Notes: generated from the letters alone by a model not told the origin. DNA of 20,082 nucleotides from an uncultured Clostridia bacterium (GCA_934630975.1 CAKTXH010000037.1:1-20082), one strand, 5' to 3'; positions 8,330 through 16,127 are shown, numbered from the stretch's first letter. A program made the numbers and translations.

Positions 8330-8428
8330 ATGATTCAGAATACCGTTTATTTTGTGTTAAAGAAATCAAAAAAAGCGTCAAAAAATGGAAACATCGCTAT
8401 GAAAGCGCGGCTCGTTCGCATAAAATAA
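8330..8428 (+). CDS. Possible 32-aa basic peptide or leader ORF
   Basis: The 8275-8512 stretch before dctQ1 contains no strong promoter I can defend. It has a short hairpin (AAACGG 8321-8326 with CCGTTT 8344-8349 by inspection) and this small open frame. The frame has ATG 8330, stop TAA 8426-8428, and a weak AAGG about 10 nt upstream. The peptide is Lys/Arg-rich (LKKSKKASKNG). I see no family. It may be a chance ORF in the untranslated leader of the TRAP operon. Confidence 0.15.
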   Translation: MIQNTVYFVLKKSKKASKNGNIAMKARLVRIK

Positions 8429-8512
8429 ATATCAAACGGCTGACGGATAAAGGCCGAACAAAGGAGGAAGTGTGTTATGCAAACGGGTCGGACGGGGAAA
8501 GGAGGAGCGCCC

Positions 8513-9097
8513 ATGAACCAAAGCGCTCTGGCGCGCAGGCTGGTGAAGCTCAACCACATGACGCACAGGATCGTGCTGTTCATCGCGCAGGCTTCCATTT
8601 TGGCGATGGTCGCCATCGTGACGCTGACGGTCATTCTGCGCTACTGCTTCAACACGGGCTTGTCGTGGGCGGAGGAGGTGCCGCGCCTGCTGGTGACGGT
8701 GTTCGCCTTTATCGCCTGCGCCATCGGCGTGCGCGATCACATGCACGTCGCGGTGAATGCGGTTTACAACAAATTCCCGGTCGGCGGAACGGGGCGGAAG
8801 GTGCTCGACAATCTGACGGATATCGTGGTGCTGCTCTGTGGGCTGTTCATGCTGTTCAGCGGCGGCGCGCGCACGATCAAGCTGTTCAGCCTGCCCGGCG
8901 TGCTGCCGATCACCGGCATTTCCACCGCGTGGCAGTATCTGCCGATCCCGGTGGCGGGCTTTGTGATGAGCTTTGACTCGATTCTCTTCCTGACGGGCAT
9001 TATCTCCCGCGACGATCTGCTCTATTCCGAGCCGGAAGTGGATTTTACCGATGAAGCGGCCGTTGCCGCCATGACGAAGGAGGCGGAGACGAAATGA
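8513..9097 (+). CDS. dctQ: TRAP transporter small membrane subunit DctQ, copy 1
   Basis: Small membrane subunit of a tripartite ATP-independent periplasmic (TRAP) transporter, 194 residues. It has four hydrophobic segments and the DctQ motifs SWAEEVPRLL (near residue 50) and GVRDHMHVAV. It pairs with DctM to form the sodium- or proton-driven transport unit. Two in-frame starts each have a good ribosome site: ATG 8477 after AGGAGG (8462-8467) and ATG 8513 after AGGAGG (8501-8506). I choose 8513 because the resulting N-terminus (MNQSALARRL..LNH) aligns with the second copy at 11788. The longer form adds a Gly-rich 12-residue leader. It overlaps dctM1 as ATGA. Confidence 0.9.
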   Translation: MNQSALARRLVKLNHMTHRIVLFIAQASILAMVAIVTLTVILRYCFNTGLSWAEEVPRLLVTVFAFIACAIGVRDHMHVAVNAVYNKFPVGGTGRKVLDNLTDIVVLLCGLFMLFSGGARTIKLFSLPGVLPITGISTAWQYLPIPVAGFVMSFDSILFLTGIISRDDLLYSEPEVDFTDEAAVAAMTKEAETK

Positions 9098-10404
9098 CGA
9101 CCGCGACGTTGGCCGGTTTGGTTTTGATCGGCGGATTTGTGCTTTTGCTGCTGCTGCGGGTGCCGATTTCCTTTGCGATGCTGCTTGCGACGCTGGGCAG
9201 CGCGCTGGTGACGGGCACGAATTTCTCCGTTCTCGTCCGTCAGATGGTAGACGGCGCGAACAACTTCTCGCTGCTCTCGATTCCGTTTTTCATCGTGATG
9301 GGCGAATTTATGAGCGCGGGCGGCATTTCCGAAAAGATTGTCGATCTGGCGAATCTGGCGGTCGGCCGCTTCCGCGGCGGTCTGGCCTACGTGAACGTGC
9401 TGGATTCGATGTTCTTCGGCGGCATCTCCGGTTCCGCCGTGGCGGACGTTTCCTCGCTGGGCACGATCGTCATCCCGATGATGGTCAAGCAGGGCTATGA
9501 CGAGGATTTCTCCGTCGGCCTGACGGTGACGACGGCCTGCCAGGGCGTGCTCATCCCGCCGAGCCACAACATGGTCATCTACGCTTTGGCGGCGGGCGGC
9601 GTTTCCATCGGCACGCTGTTCATGGCGGGTCTGCTGCCGGGCATCGCGCTGGGCTGCGGCATGATCATCATGTGCATGCTGATGGCCAAGCGCTATAACT
9701 TCCCCAAGGGCGAAGGCGTGGCCAAGGGTGAAGGCATCAAGATTCTGCTGCGCGGCATCCTGCCGATGATGACACTGATTATCATCATGGTCGGCACGGG
9801 CGCGGGCGTGTTCACGGCGACGGAAGCTTCCGCCATCGCGTGCGTGTACACGATGTTCCTGTCGATGGTGGTTTTCCGCTCGGTCAAGCTGCGCGACGTG
9901 GGCGGTATTCTCAAAAACAGCCTCAAGACGCTGGCCATCGTCATGACGCTGCTGGCGACGGCGAAGGCGTTCGCCTACATGATGACCGAGCTGCGCATCC
10001 CGGCGGCGATTTCCAACGGCCTGCTGAGCATTACGGATAATAAGTATGTTCTGCTGCTGATTATCAACGCGCTGCTGCTCCTGCTGGGCTGCTTTATGGA
10101 TATGGCTCCGCTGATTACGATTATGACCCCGATTCTCGTGCCGGTTGTGACCAACCCGGCCATCGGCATGGATCCGGTGCACTTCGGCGTGGTGCTGATC
10201 TTCAACCTTGCCGTCGGCCTGTGCACGCCGCCGGTCGGCAGCGCGCTGTTCGTCGGCTGTGCCATCGGCAAGACCCCGATTGAGCGCACGGCGAAGAACA
10301 TGCTGCCGCTGTACGCGGTGATGGTGATTGTGCTGCTGCTGGTCACCTATATCCCGGAGATTTCGCTGCTGCTGCCGCGCCTGCTGATGGGATACGGCAC
10401 ATAA
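9094..10404 (+). CDS. dctM: TRAP transporter large permease subunit DctM, copy 1
   Basis: Large membrane subunit that carries the substrate path, 436 residues, the usual length. It is hydrophobic throughout, with the family blocks NFSLLSIPFFIVMGE (about 50-65), GGISGSAVADVSSLG (about 108-122), TTACQGVLIPPSHNM (about 146-160), ATAKAFAYMMTE and, near the end, FNLAVGLCTPPVG. The start ATG 9094 overlaps the dctQ1 stop. No clear terminator follows; about 70 nt later the strong dctP promoter begins, so QM1 and P may be partly co-transcribed. It is very similar to dctM2 at 12378, with long identical blocks. The substrate is unknown; C4-dicarboxylates, sugar acids and sialic acid all occur in this family. 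Confidence 0.95.
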   Translation: MTTATLAGLVLIGGFVLLLLLRVPISFAMLLATLGSALVTGTNFSVLVRQMVDGANNFSLLSIPFFIVMGEFMSAGGISEKIVDLANLAVGRFRGGLAYVNVLDSMFFGGISGSAVADVSSLGTIVIPMMVKQGYDEDFSVGLTVTTACQGVLIPPSHNMVIYALAAGGVSIGTLFMAGLLPGIALGCGMIIMCMLMAKRYNFPKGEGVAKGEGIKILLRGILPMMTLIIIMVGTGAGVFTATEASAIACVYTMFLSMVVFRSVKLRDVGGILKNSLKTLAIVMTLLATAKAFAYMMTELRIPAAISNGLLSITDNKYVLLLIINALLLLLGCFMDMAPLITIMTPILVPVVTNPAIGMDPVHFGVVLIFNLAVGLCTPPVGSALFVGCAIGKTPIERTAKNMLPLYAVMVIVLLLVTYIPEISLLLPRLLMGYGT

Positions 10405-10473
10405 CGAAAAAGAAACAACTGTCAAGAAATCGAAATTCGAATATGCAAATTGGAGTAATATTTCGAATGCTTA

Positions 10474-10503
10474 TTGACAAGAACGCCAATCAGCGTGTAT
10501 AAT
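10474..10503 (+). promoter_or_regulatory. Promoter of dctP
   Basis: Perfect TTGACA (10474-10479), an 18-bp spacer, and perfect TATAAT (10498-10503). Just upstream lie two copies of TTCGAAT (10436-10442 and 10462-10468) and the word GAAATCGAAAT (10426-10436), which recurs before dctQ2. These are candidate operator sites. A separate promoter lets the binding protein be made in excess of the membrane subunits. Confidence 0.85.
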
Positions 10504-10563
10504 ATCGTCAGACGATTACAAAAAAGCGCGACGAATTTTGAAAAACGATCGGCATGAATCTAT

Positions 10564-10589
10564 CCGCACGGGGGACGAAAGACGTGCGG
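10564..10589 (+). other. Perfect 7-bp hairpin in the dctP 5' leader
   Basis: CCGCACG (10564-10570) pairs with CGTGCGG (10583-10589) around a 12-nt purine-rich loop. It lies between the predicted transcription start (about 10510) and the ribosome site GGAGG (10607-10611). There is no T-run after it, so it is not a terminator. It may stabilise the mRNA. Confidence 0.5.
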
Positions 10590-10621
10590 TGGAGAATAAA
10601 CAAAATGGAGGATTACCCACA

Positions 10622-11638
10622 ATGAAAAAGCTGCTTACTCTTGCTGTTGCCGCCGCGATGACCCTGTCCGTTGCCGCCGCGAGCGCCACGACCCTCAAAC
10701 TGAGCGAAGTGCATGCCGAAGGCTACCCGACCACGCTGGCGGATCAGGAATTCGCGCGCCTGATCGAGGAGAAGACCGAGGGCCGCATCAAGGTCGAAGT
10801 GTATTCCGGCGGCCAGCTTTACGGCGAGGAGACCGGCTCCATCGAGGCGCTCCAGCTCGGCGATATCGCGTTTGCGCGCGTGTCCGCTTCCCCGGTGGCC
10901 AGCTATGTGCCGGCGCTGAACGCGATTCAGATGCCGTATCTGTATAAGAACGCCGACCATATGTGGGCGGTGCTCGACGGCGAAATCGGCCAGGACATGC
11001 TGGCGCAGATCGAGGCTTCCGGCTCCGGCCTGGTCGGCCTGTGCTGGTATGACGCCGGCGCGCGCAGCTACTACACCACCAAGAAGGTCGCTTCCGTCGC
11101 CGACATGAAGGGCCTCAAGATCCGCATGCAGAACAACGCCATGATGGTTGACATGACCAACGTGCTGGGCGGCACCGGCGTGACCGGCATCGGCCCGAAC
11201 GAGGTTTACTCCGCCATCAAGCAGGGCACCATCGACGGCGCTGAGAACAACTGGCCGACCTACCAGAACATGGGCGACTACGAGGCCGCGACCTTCTACG
11301 TGCTTGACGAGCACACCCGCGTTCCGGAAATCCTGCTCGCCTCTGCTGAGGTGCTGAGCAGCCTTGACCCGGCGGACGTTGAGATCATCAAGCAGTGCGC
11401 GATCGAGACCGAAGCCTATGAGAAGGCGAAGTGGGCCGAGAAGGAAGAATCCGCCGAGAAGATCGTCCGCGAAGCGGGCTGCACCATCGTCGAGCTGACG
11501 CCGGAAGCCTACGCCGAGTTCCAGGCCGCGATGACCAACCCGAGCGACGCGCTCGGCGGCCAGAGCCTCTATGAGAAGTATGGTGCGAAGTATCAGGACG
11601 TCATCGACGCGATCACCAAGGTCGGCGAGGCGTACTAA
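10622..11638 (+). CDS. dctP: TRAP transporter substrate-binding protein DctP
   Basis: Extracytoplasmic solute-binding subunit of the TRAP system, 338 residues, the usual size. The signal peptide runs to about residue 22 (MKKLLTLAVAAAMTL...ASA) and contains no Cys, so it has no lipobox. The DctP fold shows in EFARLIEEKTEGRIKVEVY, LKIRMQNN (about residues 162-169, holding the Arg that binds the carboxylate in this family), and YSAIKQGTIDGAENN. The start at 10622 follows GGAGG by 10 nt; the frame is open further upstream to 10538 but that part lies in the leader. This is the only binding protein between two QM pairs and must serve one or both. The ligand is unknown, probably a carboxylate. Confidence 0.95.
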   Translation: MKKLLTLAVAAAMTLSVAAASATTLKLSEVHAEGYPTTLADQEFARLIEEKTEGRIKVEVYSGGQLYGEETGSIEALQLGDIAFARVSASPVASYVPALNAIQMPYLYKNADHMWAVLDGEIGQDMLAQIEASGSGLVGLCWYDAGARSYYTTKKVASVADMKGLKIRMQNNAMMVDMTNVLGGTGVTGIGPNEVYSAIKQGTIDGAENNWPTYQNMGDYEAATFYVLDEHTRVPEILLASAEVLSSLDPADVEIIKQCAIETEAYEKAKWAEKEESAEKIVREAGCTIVELTPEAYAEFQAAMTNPSDALGGQSLYEKYGAKYQDVIDAITKVGEAY

Positions 11639-11657
11639 TCTCTGAGCGATGCACTCT

Positions 11658-11690
11658 GGGGGACGACCCTTCGGGTCGCCCCTCTTTTTT
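11658..11690 (+). terminator. Intrinsic terminator of dctP
   Basis: GGGG and CGACC pair with GGTCG and CCCC across a short CTTCG loop with one bulged base, followed by TCTTTTTT to 11690. It separates dctP from the second QM pair, which therefore needs readthrough or its own promoter. I find no convincing promoter in 11691-11776. Confidence 0.85.
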
Positions 11691-11787
11691 ACAAAGTCAT
11701 CTTAACGAAATCGAAATATTGAGTTAGGAAAACAGAATGTGAGCTTTACGATTTCTGAACAGAAGGTTCTGAATTCGGAGGATGAAT

Positions 11788-12381
11788 ATGAAAAACGTTC
11801 AGAATGCGCTGCGCAAGGTGCTTGTGCCGCTGAATCACTTTGTCCATCGGATTGTGCTGCTGATTGCGCAGATTTCGATGATGGCGATGGTCGCGATTGT
11901 CACGCTGACAGTCGTGCTTCGCTACTGCTTCAACACCGGCCTGTCGTGGGCGGAGGAAGTGCCGCGCCTGCTGGTCACGCTCTTCGCCTTCATCGCCTGC
12001 GCCATCGGCGTGCGCGACCACCTGCATGTGGCCGTCAACGCGGTCTATAACCAGCTTCCCGTCGGCGGCAAGGCGCGCAAGGCGCTCGACGTGCTGACAG
12101 ATGTGGTGGTGCTGCTGTGCGGCCTGTTCATGCTTTTCACCGGCGGCGCGCGCACGGCGAAGCTCTTCAGCATGCCGGGCACGCTGCCCATCACCGGCAT
12201 TTCCACCGCATGGCAGTATCTGCCGATTCCGATCGCGGGCTTTGTGATCACGTTTGACTCGATTCTCTTCCTGACGGGCATTGTCAGCCGCGACGACCTG
12301 CTGTATTCCGAAAAGGAAATCGACTACACCGACGTGGCCGCGCTCAAGGAAATGGAAAAGAAGGAGGCTGAACACAAATGA
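11788..12381 (+). CDS. dctQ: TRAP transporter small membrane subunit DctQ, copy 2
   Basis: Paralogue of the copy at 8513, 197 residues with four hydrophobic segments. It shares the same motifs: SWAEEVPRLLVT, FAFIACAIGVRDH and PITGISTAWQYLPIP. The ribosome site decides the start. GGAGG (11777-11781) touches an ATG at 11782, which leaves no spacing, while the ATG at 11788 is 6 nt away, so 11788 is chosen (MKNVQNALRK). Just upstream, 11753-11771 contains overlapping inverted repeats TTCTG-CAGAA-TTCTG. It overlaps dctM2 as ATGA. Differences from copy 1 are concentrated at the two ends. Confidence 0.9.
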   Translation: MKNVQNALRKVLVPLNHFVHRIVLLIAQISMMAMVAIVTLTVVLRYCFNTGLSWAEEVPRLLVTLFAFIACAIGVRDHLHVAVNAVYNQLPVGGKARKALDVLTDVVVLLCGLFMLFTGGARTAKLFSMPGTLPITGISTAWQYLPIPIAGFVITFDSILFLTGIVSRDDLLYSEKEIDYTDVAALKEMEKKEAEHK

Positions 12382-13688
12382 CGACGGCAACCCTCGCCGC
12401 AATCGTGCTGATTGGCGGCTTTATCGCACTAATGCTGCTGCGTGTGCCGGTGTCCTTCGCGATGCTGCTTTCTACGCTGGGCTGCGCGCTGGTCACGGGC
12501 ACGAATTTCTCCGTGCTCGTCCGCCAGATGGTGGACGGCGTAAACAACTTCTCGCTGCTTTCCATCCCGTTCTTTATCCTGATGGGCGAAATCATGGGCG
12601 CGGGCGGCATTTCCGACAAGATCATTGATCTGGCGAACCTCGCCGTCGGCCGTTTCCGCGGCGGTTTGGCTTACGTGAACTGCCTCAGCTCCATGTTCTT
12701 CGGCGGCATTTCCGGCTCTGCCGTGGCGGATGTTTCCTCCCTCGGCTCCGTCGTCATCCCGATGATGAAGCAGCAAGGCTACACCGATGATTTCTCCGTC
12801 GGCCTGACGGTGACGACCGCCTGCCAGGGCGTGCTCATCCCGCCGAGCCACAACATGGTCATCTATGCGCTGGCCGCGGGCGGCGGCGTTTCCATCGGCT
12901 CGCTGTTCATGGCGGGCGCTGTGCCGGGGATTCTGCTGGGCTGCGCGATGATGGCGCTGTGCTTCTTCATGGGCAAGAAGTATAACTTCCCCAAGGGCGT
13001 GACCGTTCCGTCCGAGCAGAAGAAGAGCGTCATTCTGCGCGGTATTCTGCCGATGCTGACGCTGGTGATCATTCTGGTCGGCACGGGTCTGGGCGTGTTC
13101 ACCGCGACGGAATCTTCCGCCATCGCCGTGGTGTATACGATGTTCCTCGCGTATGTGGTCTTCCGCGATGCGAAACTGCGCGACTTCGGCAAGGTGATCA
13201 AGAACGCGCTCAAGACGCTGGCCATCGTGATGACGCTGCTGGCGACGGCGAAGGCGTTCGCCTACATGATGACCGAGCTGCGCATCCCGGCGATGATCAC
13301 CGAGGTGCTGCTGGGCGTGACGAACAACAAGTACGTGCTGATGCTTATCATCAACGTCCTGCTGCTGCTGCTGGGCTGCTTCATGGATATGGCGCCGCTG
13401 ATTACGATCATGACGCCGATCCTCCTGCCGGTCGTCACCAACCCGGCCATCGGCATGGACCCGGTGCATTTCGGCGTGGTGATGATCTTCAACCTCGCCG
13501 TCGGCCTGTGCACGCCGCCGGTCGGCAGCGCGCTGTTTGTCGGCTGCGCCATCGGCAAAACCCCGATCGAGCGCACCAGCAAGAACATGCTGCCGCTGTA
13601 CGCCGTGATGGTGGCGGTGCTGCTGCTGGTCACCTATATCCCGGAGATTTCCCTCTGGCTGCCGCGCCTGACCGGCTACGCGGGCTAA
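12378..13688 (+). CDS. dctM: TRAP transporter large permease subunit DctM, copy 2
   Basis: Paralogue of dctM1, also 436 residues, with the same blocks: NFSLLSIPFFILMGE, GGISGSAVADVSSLG, TACQGVLIPPSHNM, ATAKAFAYMMTE and FNLAVGLCTPPVG. The most variable stretch is the cytoplasmic or loop region after NFPKG (GEGVAKGEG in copy 1, VTVPSEQKK in copy 2) and one extra Gly in the AAGGG stretch. At DNA level many third positions differ, so the duplication is not very recent, while the protein is kept. It forms a unit with dctQ2 and ends at a strong terminator. It probably shares DctP or recruits a binding protein encoded elsewhere. Confidence 0.95.
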   Translation: MTTATLAAIVLIGGFIALMLLRVPVSFAMLLSTLGCALVTGTNFSVLVRQMVDGVNNFSLLSIPFFILMGEIMGAGGISDKIIDLANLAVGRFRGGLAYVNCLSSMFFGGISGSAVADVSSLGSVVIPMMKQQGYTDDFSVGLTVTTACQGVLIPPSHNMVIYALAAGGGVSIGSLFMAGAVPGILLGCAMMALCFFMGKKYNFPKGVTVPSEQKKSVILRGILPMLTLVIILVGTGLGVFTATESSAIAVVYTMFLAYVVFRDAKLRDFGKVIKNALKTLAIVMTLLATAKAFAYMMTELRIPAMITEVLLGVTNNKYVLMLIINVLLLLLGCFMDMAPLITIMTPILLPVVTNPAIGMDPVHFGVVMIFNLAVGLCTPPVGSALFVGCAIGKTPIERTSKNMLPLYAVMVAVLLLVTYIPEISLWLPRLTGYAG

Positions 13689-13701
13689 ACGCAAAATGCG
13701 A

Positions 13702-13732
13702 CGCTCTCCCCAAACCGGGGAGGGCGTTTTTT
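13702..13732 (+). terminator. Intrinsic terminator of dctQ2-dctM2
   Basis: A 10-bp stem pairs CGCTCTCCCC (13702-13711) with GGGGAGGGCG (13717-13726), with one G-T pair and a 5-nt loop, followed by six T. Confidence 0.9.
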
Positions 13733-13760
13733 GCGCGGTACGCGGAAAAGCAAGAAAAGA

Positions 13761-13790
13761 TTGACAGAAGGATTTCGGCGGGCATAGAAT
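13761..13790 (+). promoter_or_regulatory. Promoter of the hybrid histidine kinase gene
   Basis: Perfect TTGACA (13761-13766), an 18-bp spacer, and TAGAAT (13785-13790). The leader is about 40 nt to the ATG at 13836. The kinase is thus transcribed apart from the TRAP genes. Confidence 0.75.
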
Positions 13791-13835
13791 AAAGCCGGTT
13801 TGGTAAGATCACGAGCGAACGAAGGAGAACGGGAT

Positions 13836-16046
13836 ATGACGCGCTTTGAACGGCTGTACGGCGTTGCGATTACAAAGCGGAGACAGAGGGAAATCACGCT
13901 GGCGCTGATGGCACTGGAGATCATTTTCGCGTTCTCCTATCTGGGCTTTATCATCATTCCGCCGATTTCAATCACGACCATGCACCTGATGGTGTTGATT
14001 GCCGCGATGATTTTGGGCACGAAGGAGAGCGCGGCGGTTTCGCTGATCTTTGCGCTGACCTCCATGTGGCAGGCCAACGTATCCGGCGTGCAATACAGCG
14101 ACGTCATTTTTTCGCCGATTCGCAGCGGAGAAGCGGTTCGCTCACTGCTGCTCAATTCATCCCGGATCATCGGCGGATTGGCGGCGGGCGGGCTGTTCGA
14201 GCTGTGCTTTGCGAAAAAGAGGGAGCATGTTTACGGCTGGATTGCGCTGACAGCCGTTGCGGCGACGTGGATTTTTGGCACGCTGACCTATCTGTTTATG
14301 GCGCTGCTCTTCCCGAAAACGGGCGTGACCGTGCCGATGGCGCTGACGGCGTGGCTGGAGCCGAGCAATCTGGCGGTGTATATCCTGACGGCGGCGGTGA
14401 TGCCGCTGACGCATTTCGCGCTGTCGCGCAAACCGGTCAAGCGCTATCTGAAAATGGTCGTCGGGGTAGAGGGACATTTCAAAGCGCGCGGCATGCATGC
14501 TTATTACATCATGGTCGCGTCGGCCGCGGCGCTCTGCGTGGCAGTGATGCTGCATCTGCTGGATCGGCTGAAAATCGTGCTTGGTCAGGAGCGGGTGCGG
14601 GCGACCTTTGCCTTCGGCACGAAGGAAATGCAGATTCTTTCCCAGTTTTACTGCGCGTTCAGCGGCATTTTGCTGCTGCTGTATATTACGGTACGCTGGA
14701 TCGGCGAATATCACGCGGCCAAGAGCGTCTCCTTGCAGCGGGAAACGGACGCGCTGGAAAAGCTCAGGGCCGAGCAGGCGCTGAACCAGAAATTGCAGGA
14801 ACAGAACGCCATGCTGGAAGAACAGCAGAGCCAGCTCAGGCAGGCGGCGGCGCGCGCGGAGGAAGCCCAGCGCCGGAGCCAGCAGCTCACGGAGGAGGCC
14901 AGAGCGGCCAACGCCGCGAAGACAAACTTCCTTTCGCGCATGACGCACGACATTCGAACGCCGCTCAATGGTATCATCGGCCTGCTTAAAATCGACGAAA
15001 TGCACCCGGACGACTTGGCGCTGATTCAGAGCAACCAGAAGAAGATGATGGTTTCGGCCAAGCATCTGCTGTCGCTGATCAACGACATGCTGCAAATGAG
15101 CAAGCTGGAGGAAGGGGAATATGTGCTCTCCCGCGAATGGATCGACCTGAACGAGATTTCGCGGGATCTGCGCACGATTGTCGGCCAGCGCGCGGCGGAA
15201 GCGGGCGTGACCCTCGAGAACGAAGGCGGCTTCGACAACGCGCCGCACCCGTATGTGTACGCCAGCCCGCTGCACCTGCGGCAGATTTTCCTCAACATTT
15301 ACAGCAACTGCATCAAGTATAATCAGGTCGGCGGCAAGGTGAATATCCGGCTGGAGGATTTGGGCGCGCAGGATGGCAAGGTGACTTATCGCTGGACGAT
15401 TCACGATACGGGCGTCGGCATGAGCGAGGCGTTTCTGGCGCACATCTTCGAGCCGTTTGCGCAGGAGAACAGCGACGCGCGCAGCGTGTACCAGGGGACG
15501 GGGCTGGGCATGACCATCGTCAAGAGCCTTGTGGATAAAATGGGCGGCACGATCCGCGTCAGCAGCGAAAAGGGAAACGGCTCGACGTTCGTGGTGACGC
15601 TTCCCTTTGAAATCGCCGAGGAAAAGCCGAGAACGCAGGAGAAGGGCGAGAAGCCGAGTATCCACGGGCTGAAACTGCTGCTGGCGGAGGATAACGAGCT
15701 GAACGCGGAAATCATCGAGCGGCTGCTCAGCGACGAGGGCGCGCATGTCAAACTGACCGGCAACGGCGAACAGGCGCTCGAGACCTTCAGGGCGAATCCG
15801 CCGGGCACGTTCGACGCGATTTTGATGGATGTGATGATGCCAGTGCTGGACGGGCTTTCCGCCACCCGCGCCATCCGCGCGCTGGATCGGGCGGACGCGA
15901 GAACCATTCCCATCATCGCCATGACCGCGAACGCCTTCGAAGAGGACGCGCAGAAGTGCATAGGCGCCGGCATGAACGCGCACCTGCCCAAGCCGCTGCA
16001 AATGGAAATGGTTGTGGCGACGATTGCAAGGTGCTGCAAACCATAA
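13836..16046 (+). CDS. Hybrid sensor histidine kinase with ECF S-component-like membrane sensor
   Basis: Membrane sensor kinase of 736 residues. Residues about 20-195 form six hydrophobic segments with text like an ECF-transporter S component (PPISITTMHLMVLIAAMILG, then FALTSMW and IFSPIRSG). Two further helices (about 221-242 and 268-288) lead into a long coiled coil (about 295-358). HisKA follows with phosphoacceptor His 371 (MTHDIRTPLNG). The ATPase has its N box at NIYSNCIKY (487-495), G1 DTGVGM (524-529) and G2 GTGLGM (554-559). The C-terminal receiver has the acidic pair at 618-619, phosphoacceptor Asp 665 (LMDVMMP) and Lys 719. All catalytic residues are present. There is no output domain and no partner regulator nearby. 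Start chosen at 13836 by AAGGAG (13822-13827). The S-component likeness is my inference from memory of the family. Confidence 0.9.
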   Translation: MTRFERLYGVAITKRRQREITLALMALEIIFAFSYLGFIIIPPISITTMHLMVLIAAMILGTKESAAVSLIFALTSMWQANVSGVQYSDVIFSPIRSGEAVRSLLLNSSRIIGGLAAGGLFELCFAKKREHVYGWIALTAVAATWIFGTLTYLFMALLFPKTGVTVPMALTAWLEPSNLAVYILTAAVMPLTHFALSRKPVKRYLKMVVGVEGHFKARGMHAYYIMVASAAALCVAVMLHLLDRLKIVLGQERVRATFAFGTKEMQILSQFYCAFSGILLLLYITVRWIGEYHAAKSVSLQRETDALEKLRAEQALNQKLQEQNAMLEEQQSQLRQAAARAEEAQRRSQQLTEEARAANAAKTNFLSRMTHDIRTPLNGIIGLLKIDEMHPDDLALIQSNQKKMMVSAKHLLSLINDMLQMSKLEEGEYVLSREWIDLNEISRDLRTIVGQRAAEAGVTLENEGGFDNAPHPYVYASPLHLRQIFLNIYSNCIKYNQVGGKVNIRLEDLGAQDGKVTYRWTIHDTGVGMSEAFLAHIFEPFAQENSDARSVYQGTGLGMTIVKSLVDKMGGTIRVSSEKGNGSTFVVTLPFEIAEEKPRTQEKGEKPSIHGLKLLLAEDNELNAEIIERLLSDEGAHVKLTGNGEQALETFRANPPGTFDAILMDVMMPVLDGLSATRAIRALDRADARTIPIIAMTANAFEEDAQKCIGAGMNAHLPKPLQMEMVVATIARCCKP

Positions 16047-16084
16047 AAAAGGGTGGACGCTGAAAGATGCGCCCACCTGTTTTG
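16044..16084. terminator. Bidirectional intrinsic terminator
   Basis: GGTGGACGC (16052-16060) pairs with GCGCCCACC (16069-16077) with one A-C mismatch. On the minus strand it is followed by TTTTTT (16050-16045), a good terminator for the flavoprotein gene. On the plus strand TGTTTT follows, weaker, for the kinase gene that ends at 16046. Confidence 0.75.
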
Positions 16085-16127
16085 TTGCGCAGAAAAGTTT
16101 TTTCGACAAACATGCAACTTTTTGGCC

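Noticed and set aside
8281..8425. Promoter for dctQ1-dctM1
   Set aside because: Candidate -10 words such as TAAAAT near 8421 have no acceptable -35 at the right distance; the true promoter remains unlocated.
11750..11774. CodY boxes before dctQ2
   Set aside because: The two best alignments give only 9 of 15 matches, which is no better than expected in AT-rich DNA.
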